A stretch of DNA of 64,000 bases from Microbulbifer agarilyticus. Lineage in GTDB: Bacteria > Pseudomonadota > Gammaproteobacteria > Pseudomonadales > Cellvibrionaceae. Where the stretch lies: positions 992,001 to 1,056,000 of the forward strand of contig NZ_JAHVKO010000001.1 of assembly GCF_019800665.1 (NCBI RefSeq). Reading direction: 5' to 3'. The translations under genes were made by a program, and so were the position numbers. The notes beneath the pieces are model-generated. The model saw only the letters and a list, made by a program, of their open reading frames with translations. It had not been told where the DNA came from and did no database searches. Below are positions 33,546-42,230 of this stretch, one piece after another. The first letter of the stretch is position 1. The number at the start of each line of letters is the position of its first letter.

Positions 33546-34400
33546 TTACTTCTGGGGCCAGCGAAAATCGGCTTTGCGTCGAGCCAAAAAAGCGGCGCAA
33601 CCTTCCGCAAAATCGTTTCCGGAAAAGGCCTCGTCGAATGCACGCTTAAGCGCATCGGCCCCTTCTTTGCCTTTCTCCGGCTCATCACCAGAGCCTCCAG
33701 CAAGAAAACCCAGAGTAGCCTTGGTCCAGCGCACGGAATACTGGGAATTCTCGATCAACGCCCGCGCTAGCTCTCGCGCCTTATCCTCCAGCGCATCCCC
33801 TTCTGCTACATGCTGTACCAGGCCTATCTGCAGCGCACGGGCCGCGTCCACGGGCAACCCGGTAAGCAGCATCTCGCGCGCATTACCGTCGCCCACCGCA
33901 CGCACCAAGCGGCGTGTATCTTCAATGCTATAGAGGATGCCGAGCTTGGCCGGGGTAATGGCAAAGGTTGCCGCAGTATCGGCAATACGCAGGTCACAGG
34001 CCAACGCCAGGCCACAGCCACCGCCATAACAGGCACCGCGAACCAGCGCGATTGTTGGCCGGCTCAGACGCTGCAACTTCAACTGCACTGCCTGGATCAG
34101 GGCATTCTGCTGGCGCATCACCGCGGGATCTGACATCGCCTGCGACAGCTCGGCGATATTGGCACCCGCACAAAAGGCCCGGGATCCCGCACCGCTGATC
34201 AATACCGCGCGAACCTGGTCATTCTGCTCAACTTGATCAAGCACACTGGCGAGCTGCTGCCACATTGCCACGGTCATGGCATTACGCTGGTCTGGGTTTA
34301 CCAGTGTGATGCGGGCCAGTCCGTCATCCAACCGCATTTCAACACGCGGCGTGTCGGTGGTATTCCCCTCGCTTTGTTGTGCAGTTACTTCACTTGTCAT
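33546..34400 (-). CDS. Enoyl-CoA hydratase/isomerase family protein
   Basis: 284 residues. RAFCAGANIAEL and RGACYGGGCGLALACDLRIA form the oxyanion hole, and the downstream SIEDTRRLVRAVG segment holds the variable catalytic region. The N-terminal 18 residues are a non-conserved extension. The family hydrates or isomerises enoyl-CoA esters, and some members act on branched acyl-CoA. Last gene of the reverse operon from 42129, 26 nt after the amidase; GGAG lies 7 nt before the ATG. With the CoA ligase in the same operon it suggests a short CoA-dependent chain shortening. Confidence 0.9.
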   Translation of the reverse strand: MTSEVTAQQSEGNTTDTPRVEMRLDDGLARITLVNPDQRNAMTVAMWQQLASVLDQVEQNDQVRAVLISGAGSRAFCAGANIAELSQAMSDPAVMRQQNALIQAVQLKLQRLSRPTIALVRGACYGGGCGLALACDLRIADTAATFAITPAKLGILYSIEDTRRLVRAVGDGNAREMLLTGLPVDAARALQIGLVQHVAEGDALEDKARELARALIENSQYSVRWTKATLGFLAGGSGDEPEKGKEGADALKRAFDEAFSGNDFAEGCAAFLARRKADFRWPQK

Positions 34401-34426
34401 GCTTTCTCTCCTGCTTCGCAGCAGTG

Positions 34427-35803
34427 TTATGCGGTAACCGCAAGATCATGTTCTGCCAGCCACTCCTGCAGCGCCACGGAGATCGCCAGCAACGCCGCCT
34501 CCGACCCTGCGGCCCCGATTACCTGCAGGCCAAACGGCAAGCCTTCTGCGGAGTCCCCGAGCGGGATACTGACTGCCGGTAACCCCGCCATATTTGCCAC
34601 GCTGGTCAGGTTCGCCTGGTTGACCGGCACGGCCTGCTCAAATGGAAACGCCGTTTGCGGCGCAGTGGGGGTCAACAGAAAATCGACATTCTGTAATTGC
34701 TGTCGCAGCCAGTCTCCGGCCGCCTGCACCTTGTCCGAGGCCTGCACCAGTTCCGGCGCAGAGCGCTCTGCCCCCCACTGCATCAGCCCGCGCAGCTGTT
34801 CAGAAAACAATTGCGGCTGCCGCTGGCGTTCGGCAGAAAAGGTGACGTTCGCTTCCGCCTCGCACAGCAAAAGCCCGGCACGGCGAATCGCGGAAAAATC
34901 GATGGCGGAAAAGTTTAACGGCACATGCCCGGCGCCCGGCAAGCGTTTGGCCAGATCACGAAAAGCTTCGCTGATCCCCTCCTCTACGCCAACCCCTGCG
35001 CAGTCTTCCAGCACCGCCCAGCGCACACTGCCTAAATCGGTTCTGCGCGCTGGCGGTACCTGATTATTCGCGGTGCCATTCAGGATTGGCCACAGTTCGC
35101 GCAGATCCCGTGCCGACCTCGCCAGCGGGCCCACGGTATCCAGTTGCCGGCACAAACGGGTAACGCCTACCGTTGTCAGGCTCTCCCGGCCGGGTTTAAG
35201 ACCGGCGACGCCGCAATAGCTCGCCGGGATACGCACCGAACCCATGGTGTCGGTACCGAGGGCGAAGGCACACAGGCCTGCCGCTACTGCCGCGCCCGAG
35301 CCGCCACTGGAGCCACCCGGCGTATAGCCGGCCCGCAGCGGGTTTTCACAGCGGCCCCAGTGCGGGTTGTCGTTGGTCGCACCCAACGCAACCTCATGCA
35401 TATTCAGCTTGCCGAGAATAATCACACCGGCCGCACGCAGGCGCGCCACTACCGGGGCATCTTCCCGTGCCAGCGGTGCCGTATCGCCATAACCGAGACC
35501 ATTGGAGGTGGGCATACCGGCAACATCGATATTGTCTTTCACCGCACAGGTCAGCCCGTCAAACATCGATAAGGGCTTACCCATACGCCTACGCACATCT
35601 GCCTCGCGTGCGGCATTCATGGCGCCTTCGCGATCAATATGCAGGAAGGCATTGATGCCCTGCTGGCTGTCGGCAATGGCCGCGAGCGTGCGCGCGGTGA
35701 GCGCCTGGCTACTCAGATCACCGCGCTGCAGACACGCCGCCAGTGCGGTTGCATCCTTGGCAAGAATTTCATCACTGATCGCACGATGTTGCTTACGAGA
35801 CAT
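34427..35803 (-). CDS. Amidase signature family hydrolase
   Basis: 458 residues from the ATG at 35803; a longer frame to 35884 would overlap the ligase gene. The Ser-cis-Ser-Lys triad is intact: Lys89 (AVKDNID), Ser165 (TPGGSSGGSG) and Ser189 (GTDTMGSVRIP). Hydrolyses a carboxamide to acid and ammonia in the cytoplasm. It belongs to the AtzF/allophanate hydrolase and GatA-like group, and is not GatA since no gatBC genes are near. It sits between the CoA ligase and enoyl-CoA hydratase genes. Opening of an amide or imide formed from a pyrrole ring is an inference from context. Confidence 0.9.
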   Translation of the reverse strand: MSRKQHRAISDEILAKDATALAACLQRGDLSSQALTARTLAAIADSQQGINAFLHIDREGAMNAAREADVRRRMGKPLSMFDGLTCAVKDNIDVAGMPTSNGLGYGDTAPLAREDAPVVARLRAAGVIILGKLNMHEVALGATNDNPHWGRCENPLRAGYTPGGSSGGSGAAVAAGLCAFALGTDTMGSVRIPASYCGVAGLKPGRESLTTVGVTRLCRQLDTVGPLARSARDLRELWPILNGTANNQVPPARRTDLGSVRWAVLEDCAGVGVEEGISEAFRDLAKRLPGAGHVPLNFSAIDFSAIRRAGLLLCEAEANVTFSAERQRQPQLFSEQLRGLMQWGAERSAPELVQASDKVQAAGDWLRQQLQNVDFLLTPTAPQTAFPFEQAVPVNQANLTSVANMAGLPAVSIPLGDSAEGLPFGLQVIGAAGSEAALLAISVALQEWLAEHDLAVTA

Positions 35804-35834
35804 GGCTTTTTTCCAGAAAAGAATACGCACAGAG

Positions 35835-37235
35835 TTACCCAAACCGGCGATCAAGTAAACGTAGGGGCTTCTGCCGGCGGTCAATCTCGGTCCAGCGCGC
35901 GGTTTCTCCCGCGGACACTATCTCAACGCCCACTTCCAGGCCGAGCTTGAGCTTTAGCAACGCAGCACACTGATCGGCAATTGCCGGGTGCCCTGCGACC
36001 GGGTCGGAGACTTCCACCATCACCGTCAACGTTTCCCGCCCGCTATCATCGCGCTCGGCAATGCAGACGTATTCACCGGTAAAGCTCGACAGCTCTGCCA
36101 GCATGCCGCCGATACCGTGCGGATAGACGTTGATGCCGCGCAGCTTGACCATGTTGTCGGAGCGCCCGAGGAATCCGCGGATACGGCGGAACGGCATCTG
36201 GAACGGATTTTCACCAACAATTTCCGAGGTGATATCGCAGGTATTGAAGCGGATCACCGGATAGATATCGTCCTTATACAGGCAGGTCACTACCATGTTG
36301 CCGGTGTCACCCGGTGTTACGGGCTTATCGCTATCCACGTCCAGCAGCTCCAGGTACTGGGCGTCTTCCCACACGTAAAGACCATCTTGGTCTGGCCCTT
36401 CGGCGGCGACACAGCCGGTATCGGCAACGCCATACCAGTCGTACAGTTTCGCACCGCCCCAAGCTTCGCTCAGCGCCGCACGTGTCTCCTGCCCGAGGTG
36501 TCCGATAATCATATCCACGGGTATATCTTTGCCCGGCTGAATCCCCTGCTCTTCCGCCACACTGGCGAGTTTTTTTATGTAATCCGCAAACCCCACCAGT
36601 ACATTGACGCCAAAGTCCTGCATCAATTGCACCTGCTGGGCAGAGCGTGTCTCGAGGCCGGTACCGGAGGAAAGAAACAGTGCATTGGTATAACGGGTTA
36701 CCGCTTCACGGATATAGTGGCCGCCGTTAATCATGCCGTGCCCATAGGTGGACTGCACAGTAGCGCCGGGCTTCAGCCCCATAAAGCGGTAGGAGCGCGC
36801 CACCAGCATGGCCTGGATCTCGCGCCCGCGCGGTCCGAAAATAATTGGCTGAGGTCTGCCGGTGGTGCCGCTGGTGGTATGGAAAACCACAGGCGGGCGC
36901 TCCTCCGGGGCCAGCCCTTCGAGCCCGCTGAAATCGCCGATCGGCGGAAATTTTTCGACGCTTTGCATAATGTCGGACTTGGAAAAGACCGGCAGCTTTT
37001 CAATATCGTCGAGGCTCTGAATATCCTCTCGTTTAATACCCGCATCGCCCCACAGGCGCTGGTAAAACGGAATTTCCCAGCCGCGCGCCATCAATTTGAG
37101 AAAGCGCTGGTTCTGCAGCTCACGTAGTTCTTCACGCGACATTCCCTGATAACGCTCTAGAAAGGCATCCCCCAGTGGGTAATCCGCAAGCGCCTGCTGG
37201 ACATCAAAGCTTTCAAAATAGCTTGGGTAAGGCAT
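35835..37235 (-). CDS. Phenylacetate-CoA ligase-like AMP-forming enzyme
   Basis: 466 residues, slightly longer than PaaK. The ATP-binding FHTTSGTTGRPQPIIFG, the YDWYGVADTG region and the C-terminal GRSDNMVKLRGINVYPHGI match PaaK-type adenylate-forming ligases. The reaction is acid + ATP + CoA to acyl-CoA. No other phenylacetate genes (paaABCDE, paaG) are present, so phenylacetate is not a likely substrate. Fifth gene of the reverse operon, 52 nt after a PrpD-family gene. It probably activates an acid formed by the upstream hydratases. Confidence 0.88.
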   Translation of the reverse strand: MPYPSYFESFDVQQALADYPLGDAFLERYQGMSREELRELQNQRFLKLMARGWEIPFYQRLWGDAGIKREDIQSLDDIEKLPVFSKSDIMQSVEKFPPIGDFSGLEGLAPEERPPVVFHTTSGTTGRPQPIIFGPRGREIQAMLVARSYRFMGLKPGATVQSTYGHGMINGGHYIREAVTRYTNALFLSSGTGLETRSAQQVQLMQDFGVNVLVGFADYIKKLASVAEEQGIQPGKDIPVDMIIGHLGQETRAALSEAWGGAKLYDWYGVADTGCVAAEGPDQDGLYVWEDAQYLELLDVDSDKPVTPGDTGNMVVTCLYKDDIYPVIRFNTCDITSEIVGENPFQMPFRRIRGFLGRSDNMVKLRGINVYPHGIGGMLAELSSFTGEYVCIAERDDSGRETLTVMVEVSDPVAGHPAIADQCAALLKLKLGLEVGVEIVSAGETARWTEIDRRQKPLRLLDRRFG

Positions 37236-37287
37236 AACTGGTTTGCACTCTCTTTTACTAGTTACTGGCTTTTACTGGTTACTGGCT

Positions 37288-38682
37288 TTAATTGGTTACA
37301 GAAACAGACTGCCGCTCGGGCGTCAGCAGCCCGGTCAATTGGGTAATAGATTGCAGCTGATCCAGCCGCGCTATCTTCGCGAGGATTTGTCCGGCCTGAT
37401 CTGTGTCCATGGAATTACGTGCAGACGCCAGGCAGTTAACAAACTTTTCCTGCTGTCGCTTGCGACTCAAGGGACTGTCCGGGTGGCCGAGGATGCTGGC
37501 CATCTCCCGCCGGTATTCAGTGCCATCTTTCAAACGAACGATTACTGTCTGCGGCGCCAGCGCATTTGGGTCCTCACTGGCGGACGCGCACATGCGTACA
37601 CGTTGTGCCAGTGCCAGACGCGCTGGATCTGCCAGCGCATCGCGATCAAATGCCTGCACGCCGACATCGCCGGTCAGCAACAAAGTTGCGGCTACATAAC
37701 CGATACACAAGCGGGCGTAATTCACGCTCATGTCGGGCTGCGCCGGGCGATCCACCAGGCGTCGCACCAACGGCGGTGCTTCTATCTGGACAGACTCAAT
37801 ATCATCTGCGGCAAAGCCATGCTCACTACGCAGTTGCATCAGCGCATCGAGCGTTCCGTGTGCGGCGCGGCCCGTGGGAAACGGTTTGTGGCTTACCCGG
37901 CCGATTTGCCATTCACGCCCTAATTTTGCAAAGGCGCTCTGGGCGTGGCCGTCGGATTCCATAATGGAGAAGTAGCCGTAATCACCACTGAGAAAATTCG
38001 CCGGTCCGATCAAGCCGAAACCTGCCATGTCCACCGCGGTAATCGCATTGCGCGCGTTGAACGCGACTTGCATTGGCAACACAGCCACACCCTCGGTATG
38101 CGCCTGCATGGTGCCACCGGTCTGACTGTAGGCAATGGACATCGCCTGCTGAATCTGCGCGCGGTCGTAGCCGCGCAAGCGCGCGATCCCCGCCGCTGCG
38201 CCAATGCACCCGGCGGTACCCGGACGGAAGAATCGCATGGGTTTATCGGCGCTCATTCCGAGTACCGTGGCCACGTCGACCGCCAATGCCAACGATAACA
38301 ACAGCGCTCGCCCATCGGCATTACGCGCTTCTGCCTCTGCCATCAGTGCGGAGAGAATCACTGCCATGGGATGCACTACCGCATCTTCATGGACACAGTC
38401 GAATTCCTGACAGTGGATTTGATAGGCGTTGACCATCGCCGCATGCATGACCGGCAGGCGAACCCGTGTACCCCAGACCGTCGCAGATTTACCCTCGTCT
38501 GCGCAGCCCCATCCCCTCGCGGTTTCGAGCAACTGTGCCGCATAGGGAATTCTTGAGCCGCTAATGCCAACACCGATGGAGTCCAGCAAAAATATCTTGC
38601 AGGCTTCTATTGCCGCAGCATCCAAATCTTCAAACTGGCTCTCGGCAACATGCTCCACCAGCCGCTGCTCGTAGCTGGTCAC
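37288..38682 (-). CDS. MmgE/PrpD family protein (copy 1)
   Basis: 464 residues from a GTG that overlaps the stop of copy 2 (GTGA). Conserved stretches LDSIGVGISGSRIPYA, QEFDCVHEDAVVHPMA and FNARNAITAVDMAGFG match the family, which includes 2-methylcitrate dehydratase, cis-aconitate decarboxylase and iminodisuccinate epimerase. It would dehydrate, decarboxylate or epimerise a tricarboxylate-like compound. With a neighbouring paralogue it may form a heteromer. Its exact reaction is not readable, but a branched hydroxy-di/tricarboxylate substrate fits the LeuCD-like and PrpB-like enzymes of the island. Confidence 0.9.
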   Translation of the reverse strand: MTSYEQRLVEHVAESQFEDLDAAAIEACKIFLLDSIGVGISGSRIPYAAQLLETARGWGCADEGKSATVWGTRVRLPVMHAAMVNAYQIHCQEFDCVHEDAVVHPMAVILSALMAEAEARNADGRALLLSLALAVDVATVLGMSADKPMRFFRPGTAGCIGAAAGIARLRGYDRAQIQQAMSIAYSQTGGTMQAHTEGVAVLPMQVAFNARNAITAVDMAGFGLIGPANFLSGDYGYFSIMESDGHAQSAFAKLGREWQIGRVSHKPFPTGRAAHGTLDALMQLRSEHGFAADDIESVQIEAPPLVRRLVDRPAQPDMSVNYARLCIGYVAATLLLTGDVGVQAFDRDALADPARLALAQRVRMCASASEDPNALAPQTVIVRLKDGTEYRREMASILGHPDSPLSRKRQQEKFVNCLASARNSMDTDQAGQILAKIARLDQLQSITQLTGLLTPERQSVSVTN

Positions 38683-40037
38683 TGGGACTCCCCCAATCCA
38701 CGCAGGGCCGTAAACAGAGAATTCAGGTCGTCCTGTCCACTCAGGTTCAACGCTACTTCCAGAACATCTTCCGTGGTTTCCGTGCCGACGCCAGCTGCAG
38801 CGAACAACGTACGAGCCTTATCGATAATATCTTCACTAGTGAGCGGCCATTCCGGGTCTCCCCAGGCATCGGGTGATGCCATTTCCCATTCGCTGCCATC
38901 TTGCAGAACCACTCGCACCGTCGCACCAAAATGCGCGGGATATGCGCGCTGATGTGTCTCAGTCACGTGCAGGGTGACTTTATCGCGCAGCTCCGCCACA
39001 TCAGGCCGAGCTAGAGTTTCTTCACCAAAGTGCTCAATCGCCGGCGCGCCAAACAGTATTGTCACCGCAGCGCAGTGCTGGAGGCTGAAGCGCGCCTGCG
39101 CCGATGATTCTGGGTGTTTGCGGTCGCAAAACATCAACGCGTCGCCGAAGGTGCTGATATGCAACTCGCGCACGTCTTCAGCTGACACCTCACCCAGAGC
39201 TCGGACGGCATCGATCGTCGGGTGGGTGTGGCGGCAAGCCGGCCACGGTTTGAAGCTGCACTGAAACAGCAGCCATGCCTCTGATGCCTGATCAATAACT
39301 GCCAGCGGCATCGCCTGCGAGGAGGTTGCGGCGAAGAACCCCTGAGTCCCTTCGAGCAGACTGGCCGGCCCACGTAGTTCACTGGAAGCGAGTAGCGCAG
39401 CCTGTACACCGGCATGCGCTGCGCCGGCGTTGTGCAGATGCTTGGTCTCTACCGCCTCATGGCGCATTTGCCAAAAGCCACCGGTACGACTCCCCGCGTT
39501 GGCAAGGGCCCACACGGTTTGTTCGTGATTAAGCTCCAACAGATGTGCGGCAGCAGCAGCTGCCCCGAAACTGCCACAGGTAGAGGTGCTGTGGTAAAGC
39601 GCATAGTGATCGCGCCCGAGTGCCCGACCAATACGGATCATCACTTCATAGCCGACCACAATGGATGACAGCAGCGCACGGGGGCTCGCTTCCACCATTT
39701 CGGCAACTGCCAACGCGGCAGGAATAATTACCGGCCCGGGGTGCAGGGTTGATGTACGGTGCAGGTCATCCATCTCGGACACACTGCCAAGTGCACCGTG
39801 AAACTGCACCGCGTCTTGCCAGCAACTGTCACTACCGTTCAAATTCCAGTTTTTGCCGGAAGCGCCCCACTCTGCGAGATAGCCCTGGAGCTTCCCTGCC
39901 AGCTCGCTGCGCGCGCCGTACACACTGCAACCAAGCCAGTCCAGCAAATGCAGTTGTGCACGTTCCAAGGTCGCATCGTCGATTTCCCGATCCAGCAGCG
40001 ATACCAGCTGCTCCAACAGAGTCATGGGTTGATTCAC
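38679..40037 (-). CDS. MmgE/PrpD family protein (copy 2)
   Basis: 452 residues from a GTG at 40037, supported by GGAG 7 nt upstream and a GTGA overlap with the LeuD-like stop; further upstream in-frame starts lie inside that gene. LDWLGCSVYGARSELA, VSEMDDLHRTSTLHPGPVI, CGSFGAAAAAAHLL and AWLLFQCSFKPWPACRHTHPTIDA fit the family. It is clearly different from copy 1, so the two probably have separate substrates or form a complex. The operon position directly after the hydratase subunits suggests successive steps on one compound. Confidence 0.88.
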   Translation of the reverse strand: MNQPMTLLEQLVSLLDREIDDATLERAQLHLLDWLGCSVYGARSELAGKLQGYLAEWGASGKNWNLNGSDSCWQDAVQFHGALGSVSEMDDLHRTSTLHPGPVIIPAALAVAEMVEASPRALLSSIVVGYEVMIRIGRALGRDHYALYHSTSTCGSFGAAAAAAHLLELNHEQTVWALANAGSRTGGFWQMRHEAVETKHLHNAGAAHAGVQAALLASSELRGPASLLEGTQGFFAATSSQAMPLAVIDQASEAWLLFQCSFKPWPACRHTHPTIDAVRALGEVSAEDVRELHISTFGDALMFCDRKHPESSAQARFSLQHCAAVTILFGAPAIEHFGEETLARPDVAELRDKVTLHVTETHQRAYPAHFGATVRVVLQDGSEWEMASPDAWGDPEWPLTSEDIIDKARTLFAAAGVGTETTEDVLEVALNLSGQDDLNSLFTALRGLGESQ

Positions 40038-40684
40038 GGCAATACTCCTTCCACACAATCTTCAAAGGGGGCAAATGCCCAGGCGTGCTTTTTGCGACGC
40101 GTATTTTCAAACTGATCGATCAGCTTCCGCTGCTGCAGGGTAAGCGCGATGGGGTCGAGGCCATTCAACAGCATGTGACGCGCCCCCTCTTCCAGCGCGA
40201 ATTCAAGTTCGCTGTCACCACACACAATGCGGCAACGATTAAGGTCAATTTCCACCAGATTATTTTGCGGATCTTCCTGCACCCGCTCGGCGAGATCTCG
40301 GATAACCTCTTCCTCGAGGCACACCGGTAAAATGCCGTTGCGGATGCAGTTGGTGTGAAAGATGGCCCCGAATCCACTGGCGATCACCGCGCGAATGCCG
40401 TACTCCGCCAGTGCCCAAACCGCATGTTCGCGCGAGGACCCACAACCAAAATTGTCACCGCTCAGCAAGATCGATGTATTGCGATACTCGGGTCGGTTGA
40501 GAACGAATGATGGATTTTGCTCGCGGCCGCCGGGCAAGGTGTAGCGCCAGCCGGCGAACAAACCTTCACCCAGTCCCTGCTTGGATACGCGTTTCATTTC
40601 CCGCGATGGGATAATGGCGTCGGTGTCGATATTCCGTCGCAACAATGGCGCGGCGACACCTGTGTGAACCGTAAATGCTTTCAT
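40034..40684 (-). CDS. Aconitase/isopropylmalate isomerase family, small subunit (LeuD/DmdB-like)
   Basis: 216 residues. NIDTDAIIPSREMKRV, LLSGDNFGCGSSREHAVWAL and FGAIFHTNCIRNGILPV are the swivelling domain motifs of LeuD. The ATG overlaps the large-subunit stop (ATGA). It forms a heterodimer with the upstream product. No leuA or leuB is near, and the neighbours are catabolic, so a role in leucine synthesis is unlikely; citraconate/dimethylmaleate hydratase-type activity on an alkyl-maleate fits better. Confidence 0.88.
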   Translation of the reverse strand: MKAFTVHTGVAAPLLRRNIDTDAIIPSREMKRVSKQGLGEGLFAGWRYTLPGGREQNPSFVLNRPEYRNTSILLSGDNFGCGSSREHAVWALAEYGIRAVIASGFGAIFHTNCIRNGILPVCLEEEVIRDLAERVQEDPQNNLVEIDLNRCRIVCGDSELEFALEEGARHMLLNGLDPIALTLQQRKLIDQFENTRRKKHAWAFAPFEDCVEGVLP

Positions 40685-42129
40685 GATGCCAGTGACTCAC
40701 TCTCTGCCAGCATTTCTGCCGAGATAAATGACCCGGCAATGGCCGATGCGGCGACGGTTGCAGGGCTTGCCAGATGTGTGCGGGTATTCGGCCCCTGACG
40801 CCCCTCAAAATTTCGGTTGGTTGTAGAAATCACGCGCTGGTGCGCGCCAAAGGTTTCTCCGCCGGCGTAAAAACACATGGAGCAACCAGAGTCCCGCCAT
40901 TCAAACCCTGCATCGGTAAAGATCTGATCCAGCCCTTCTTGTTCGGCGGCCTTTTTGACCCGGCGAGAGCCGGGCACAACGACACCGCGCACACCGGGCG
41001 CAATGCTCCGCCCCTTAACCACGGCGGCAGCGGCCTGCAGATCACTTAGGCGGCTGTTAGTGCAGGAACCGATAAAAGCGGCATCAACCGAGATGTCGGC
41101 AATATGTTTGCCTGGTGCTAAATCTTGATATGCGAGAGCCCGCTGCGCGGATTCACGCCGGTGATCTTCCGCAAAGGTATCCGGATAGGGAATCGATTCG
41201 CCGATGCTCACAACCTGTTCCGGACTGGTACCCCAGGTCACTGCCGGCTGAATGGTGGACGCATCCACATGCAGTTCACGGTCGAAGCGCGCGGCTTCAT
41301 CACTGTGCAGAGAGCGCCAGTGTTCGACGGCATCCCGCCAGTGTTCACCCTTGGGGGCGAAGTCACGCCCGTGGAAGTACGCCTCGACTTTTTCGTCAGG
41401 CGCGATCACCGCAGTAAACGCAGAAAACTCGACCGCCATGTTGCACAGGGTGAAGCGGGCCTCCACTTCCAAATCCCGCACGGTGGAACCGGCAAACTCC
41501 ACGGCGTAACCCGCCCCTCCATTTGCACCGAAGCGTGCAATCAGGTTCAGGACCAAGTCCTTCGCGGTCACACCAGCCTGCAGTGCGCCATCAATGACCA
41601 CGCGCATATTTTTTGGCTTGCGCACACGCAAGGTGCCCGTCGCCATCGCATGCTCGGCTTCGCTGGACCCTATCCCCCAGGCCAAAGCACCAATCGCGCC
41701 CTGGGTGCAGGTGTGGCTGTCTGGACAAACCAGTGTCAGCCCCGGTAGAACCAACCCCTGCTCTGGGGAAATGACATGTACAATTCCCTGATTGGGATCA
41801 TCGACATCAAATAAACGAATGTTCGCGGCACGCGTCTCGTTGCGAGTTGCGGTAATAAAGTCTGTCCCCGAGGGCATCAGCGTTGCATCGCCGCGCCCGG
41901 GAAAGGTATCGACGATATGGTCCATGGTGCAAAACACTTTGCGCGCATCACGCACGCCATAACCGGCCGCGTGCAGGCTTTGCAACGCAATGGAGCCGGT
42001 GCGCTCGTGCAGGAAAACCCGATCCAGATAGAGCAACGTCTCCCCATTGTCGAGCTCGCACACGGCGTGCTCCGACCACAACTTGTCAAATAGCGTGGTC
42101 GCCCCCGAAATCGCCCCCGGTGTCGTCAT
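40681..42129 (-). CDS. Aconitase/isopropylmalate isomerase family, large subunit (LeuC/DmdA-like)
   Basis: 482 residues. All three [4Fe-4S] cysteines are visible: VCPDSHTCTQGA, FIGSCTNSRLSDL and GCSMCFYAGGE with NRNFEGRQGPNTRTHLASP after them. The family adds or removes water across a cis double bond of di- or tricarboxylates. Eubacterium dimethylmaleate hydratase is a member, and the matching lyase family is encoded at 1633-2499. First gene of a seven-gene reverse operon, with a strong GGAGGG before the ATG and the 19-bp motif in its promoter. Homoaconitase-like or methylcitrate-type activity is an alternative. Confidence 0.9.
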   Translation of the reverse strand: MTTPGAISGATTLFDKLWSEHAVCELDNGETLLYLDRVFLHERTGSIALQSLHAAGYGVRDARKVFCTMDHIVDTFPGRGDATLMPSGTDFITATRNETRAANIRLFDVDDPNQGIVHVISPEQGLVLPGLTLVCPDSHTCTQGAIGALAWGIGSSEAEHAMATGTLRVRKPKNMRVVIDGALQAGVTAKDLVLNLIARFGANGGAGYAVEFAGSTVRDLEVEARFTLCNMAVEFSAFTAVIAPDEKVEAYFHGRDFAPKGEHWRDAVEHWRSLHSDEAARFDRELHVDASTIQPAVTWGTSPEQVVSIGESIPYPDTFAEDHRRESAQRALAYQDLAPGKHIADISVDAAFIGSCTNSRLSDLQAAAAVVKGRSIAPGVRGVVVPGSRRVKKAAEQEGLDQIFTDAGFEWRDSGCSMCFYAGGETFGAHQRVISTTNRNFEGRQGPNTRTHLASPATVAASAIAGSFISAEMLAESESLAS

Positions 42130-42182
42130 TGCCCCTACCCTCCTGTACCCTCGGGTCAGATAAGATCTTTTCTCTCCGTATT

Positions 42183-42201
42183 TGATATATTATTATAACA
42201 T
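42183..42201. promoter_or_regulatory. 19-bp AT-rich repeat motif, site 2
   Basis: TGATATATTATTATAACAT, identical to site 1 at 29692-29710. It lies in the 101-nt gap between the LeuCD-like operon and the divergent VOC-fold gene, 30 nt from the latter's ATG and 54 nt from the former's. Confidence 0.55.
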
Positions 42202-42230
42202 TAGGACTTTGAGAATAGTGATTTGCGCTA

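Noticed and set aside
34427..35803. GatA subunit of tRNA amidotransferase
   Set aside because: Amidase signature fits, but gatB and gatC are absent and the operon is catabolic.
35835..37235. Phenylacetate degradation (paa) gene
   Set aside because: The ligase is PaaK-like but no other paa gene is present.
40034..42129. Leucine biosynthesis leuCD
   Set aside because: No leuA or leuB nearby, and the operon continues with PrpD, CoA ligase, amidase and hydratase genes, so a catabolic hydratase is more likely.
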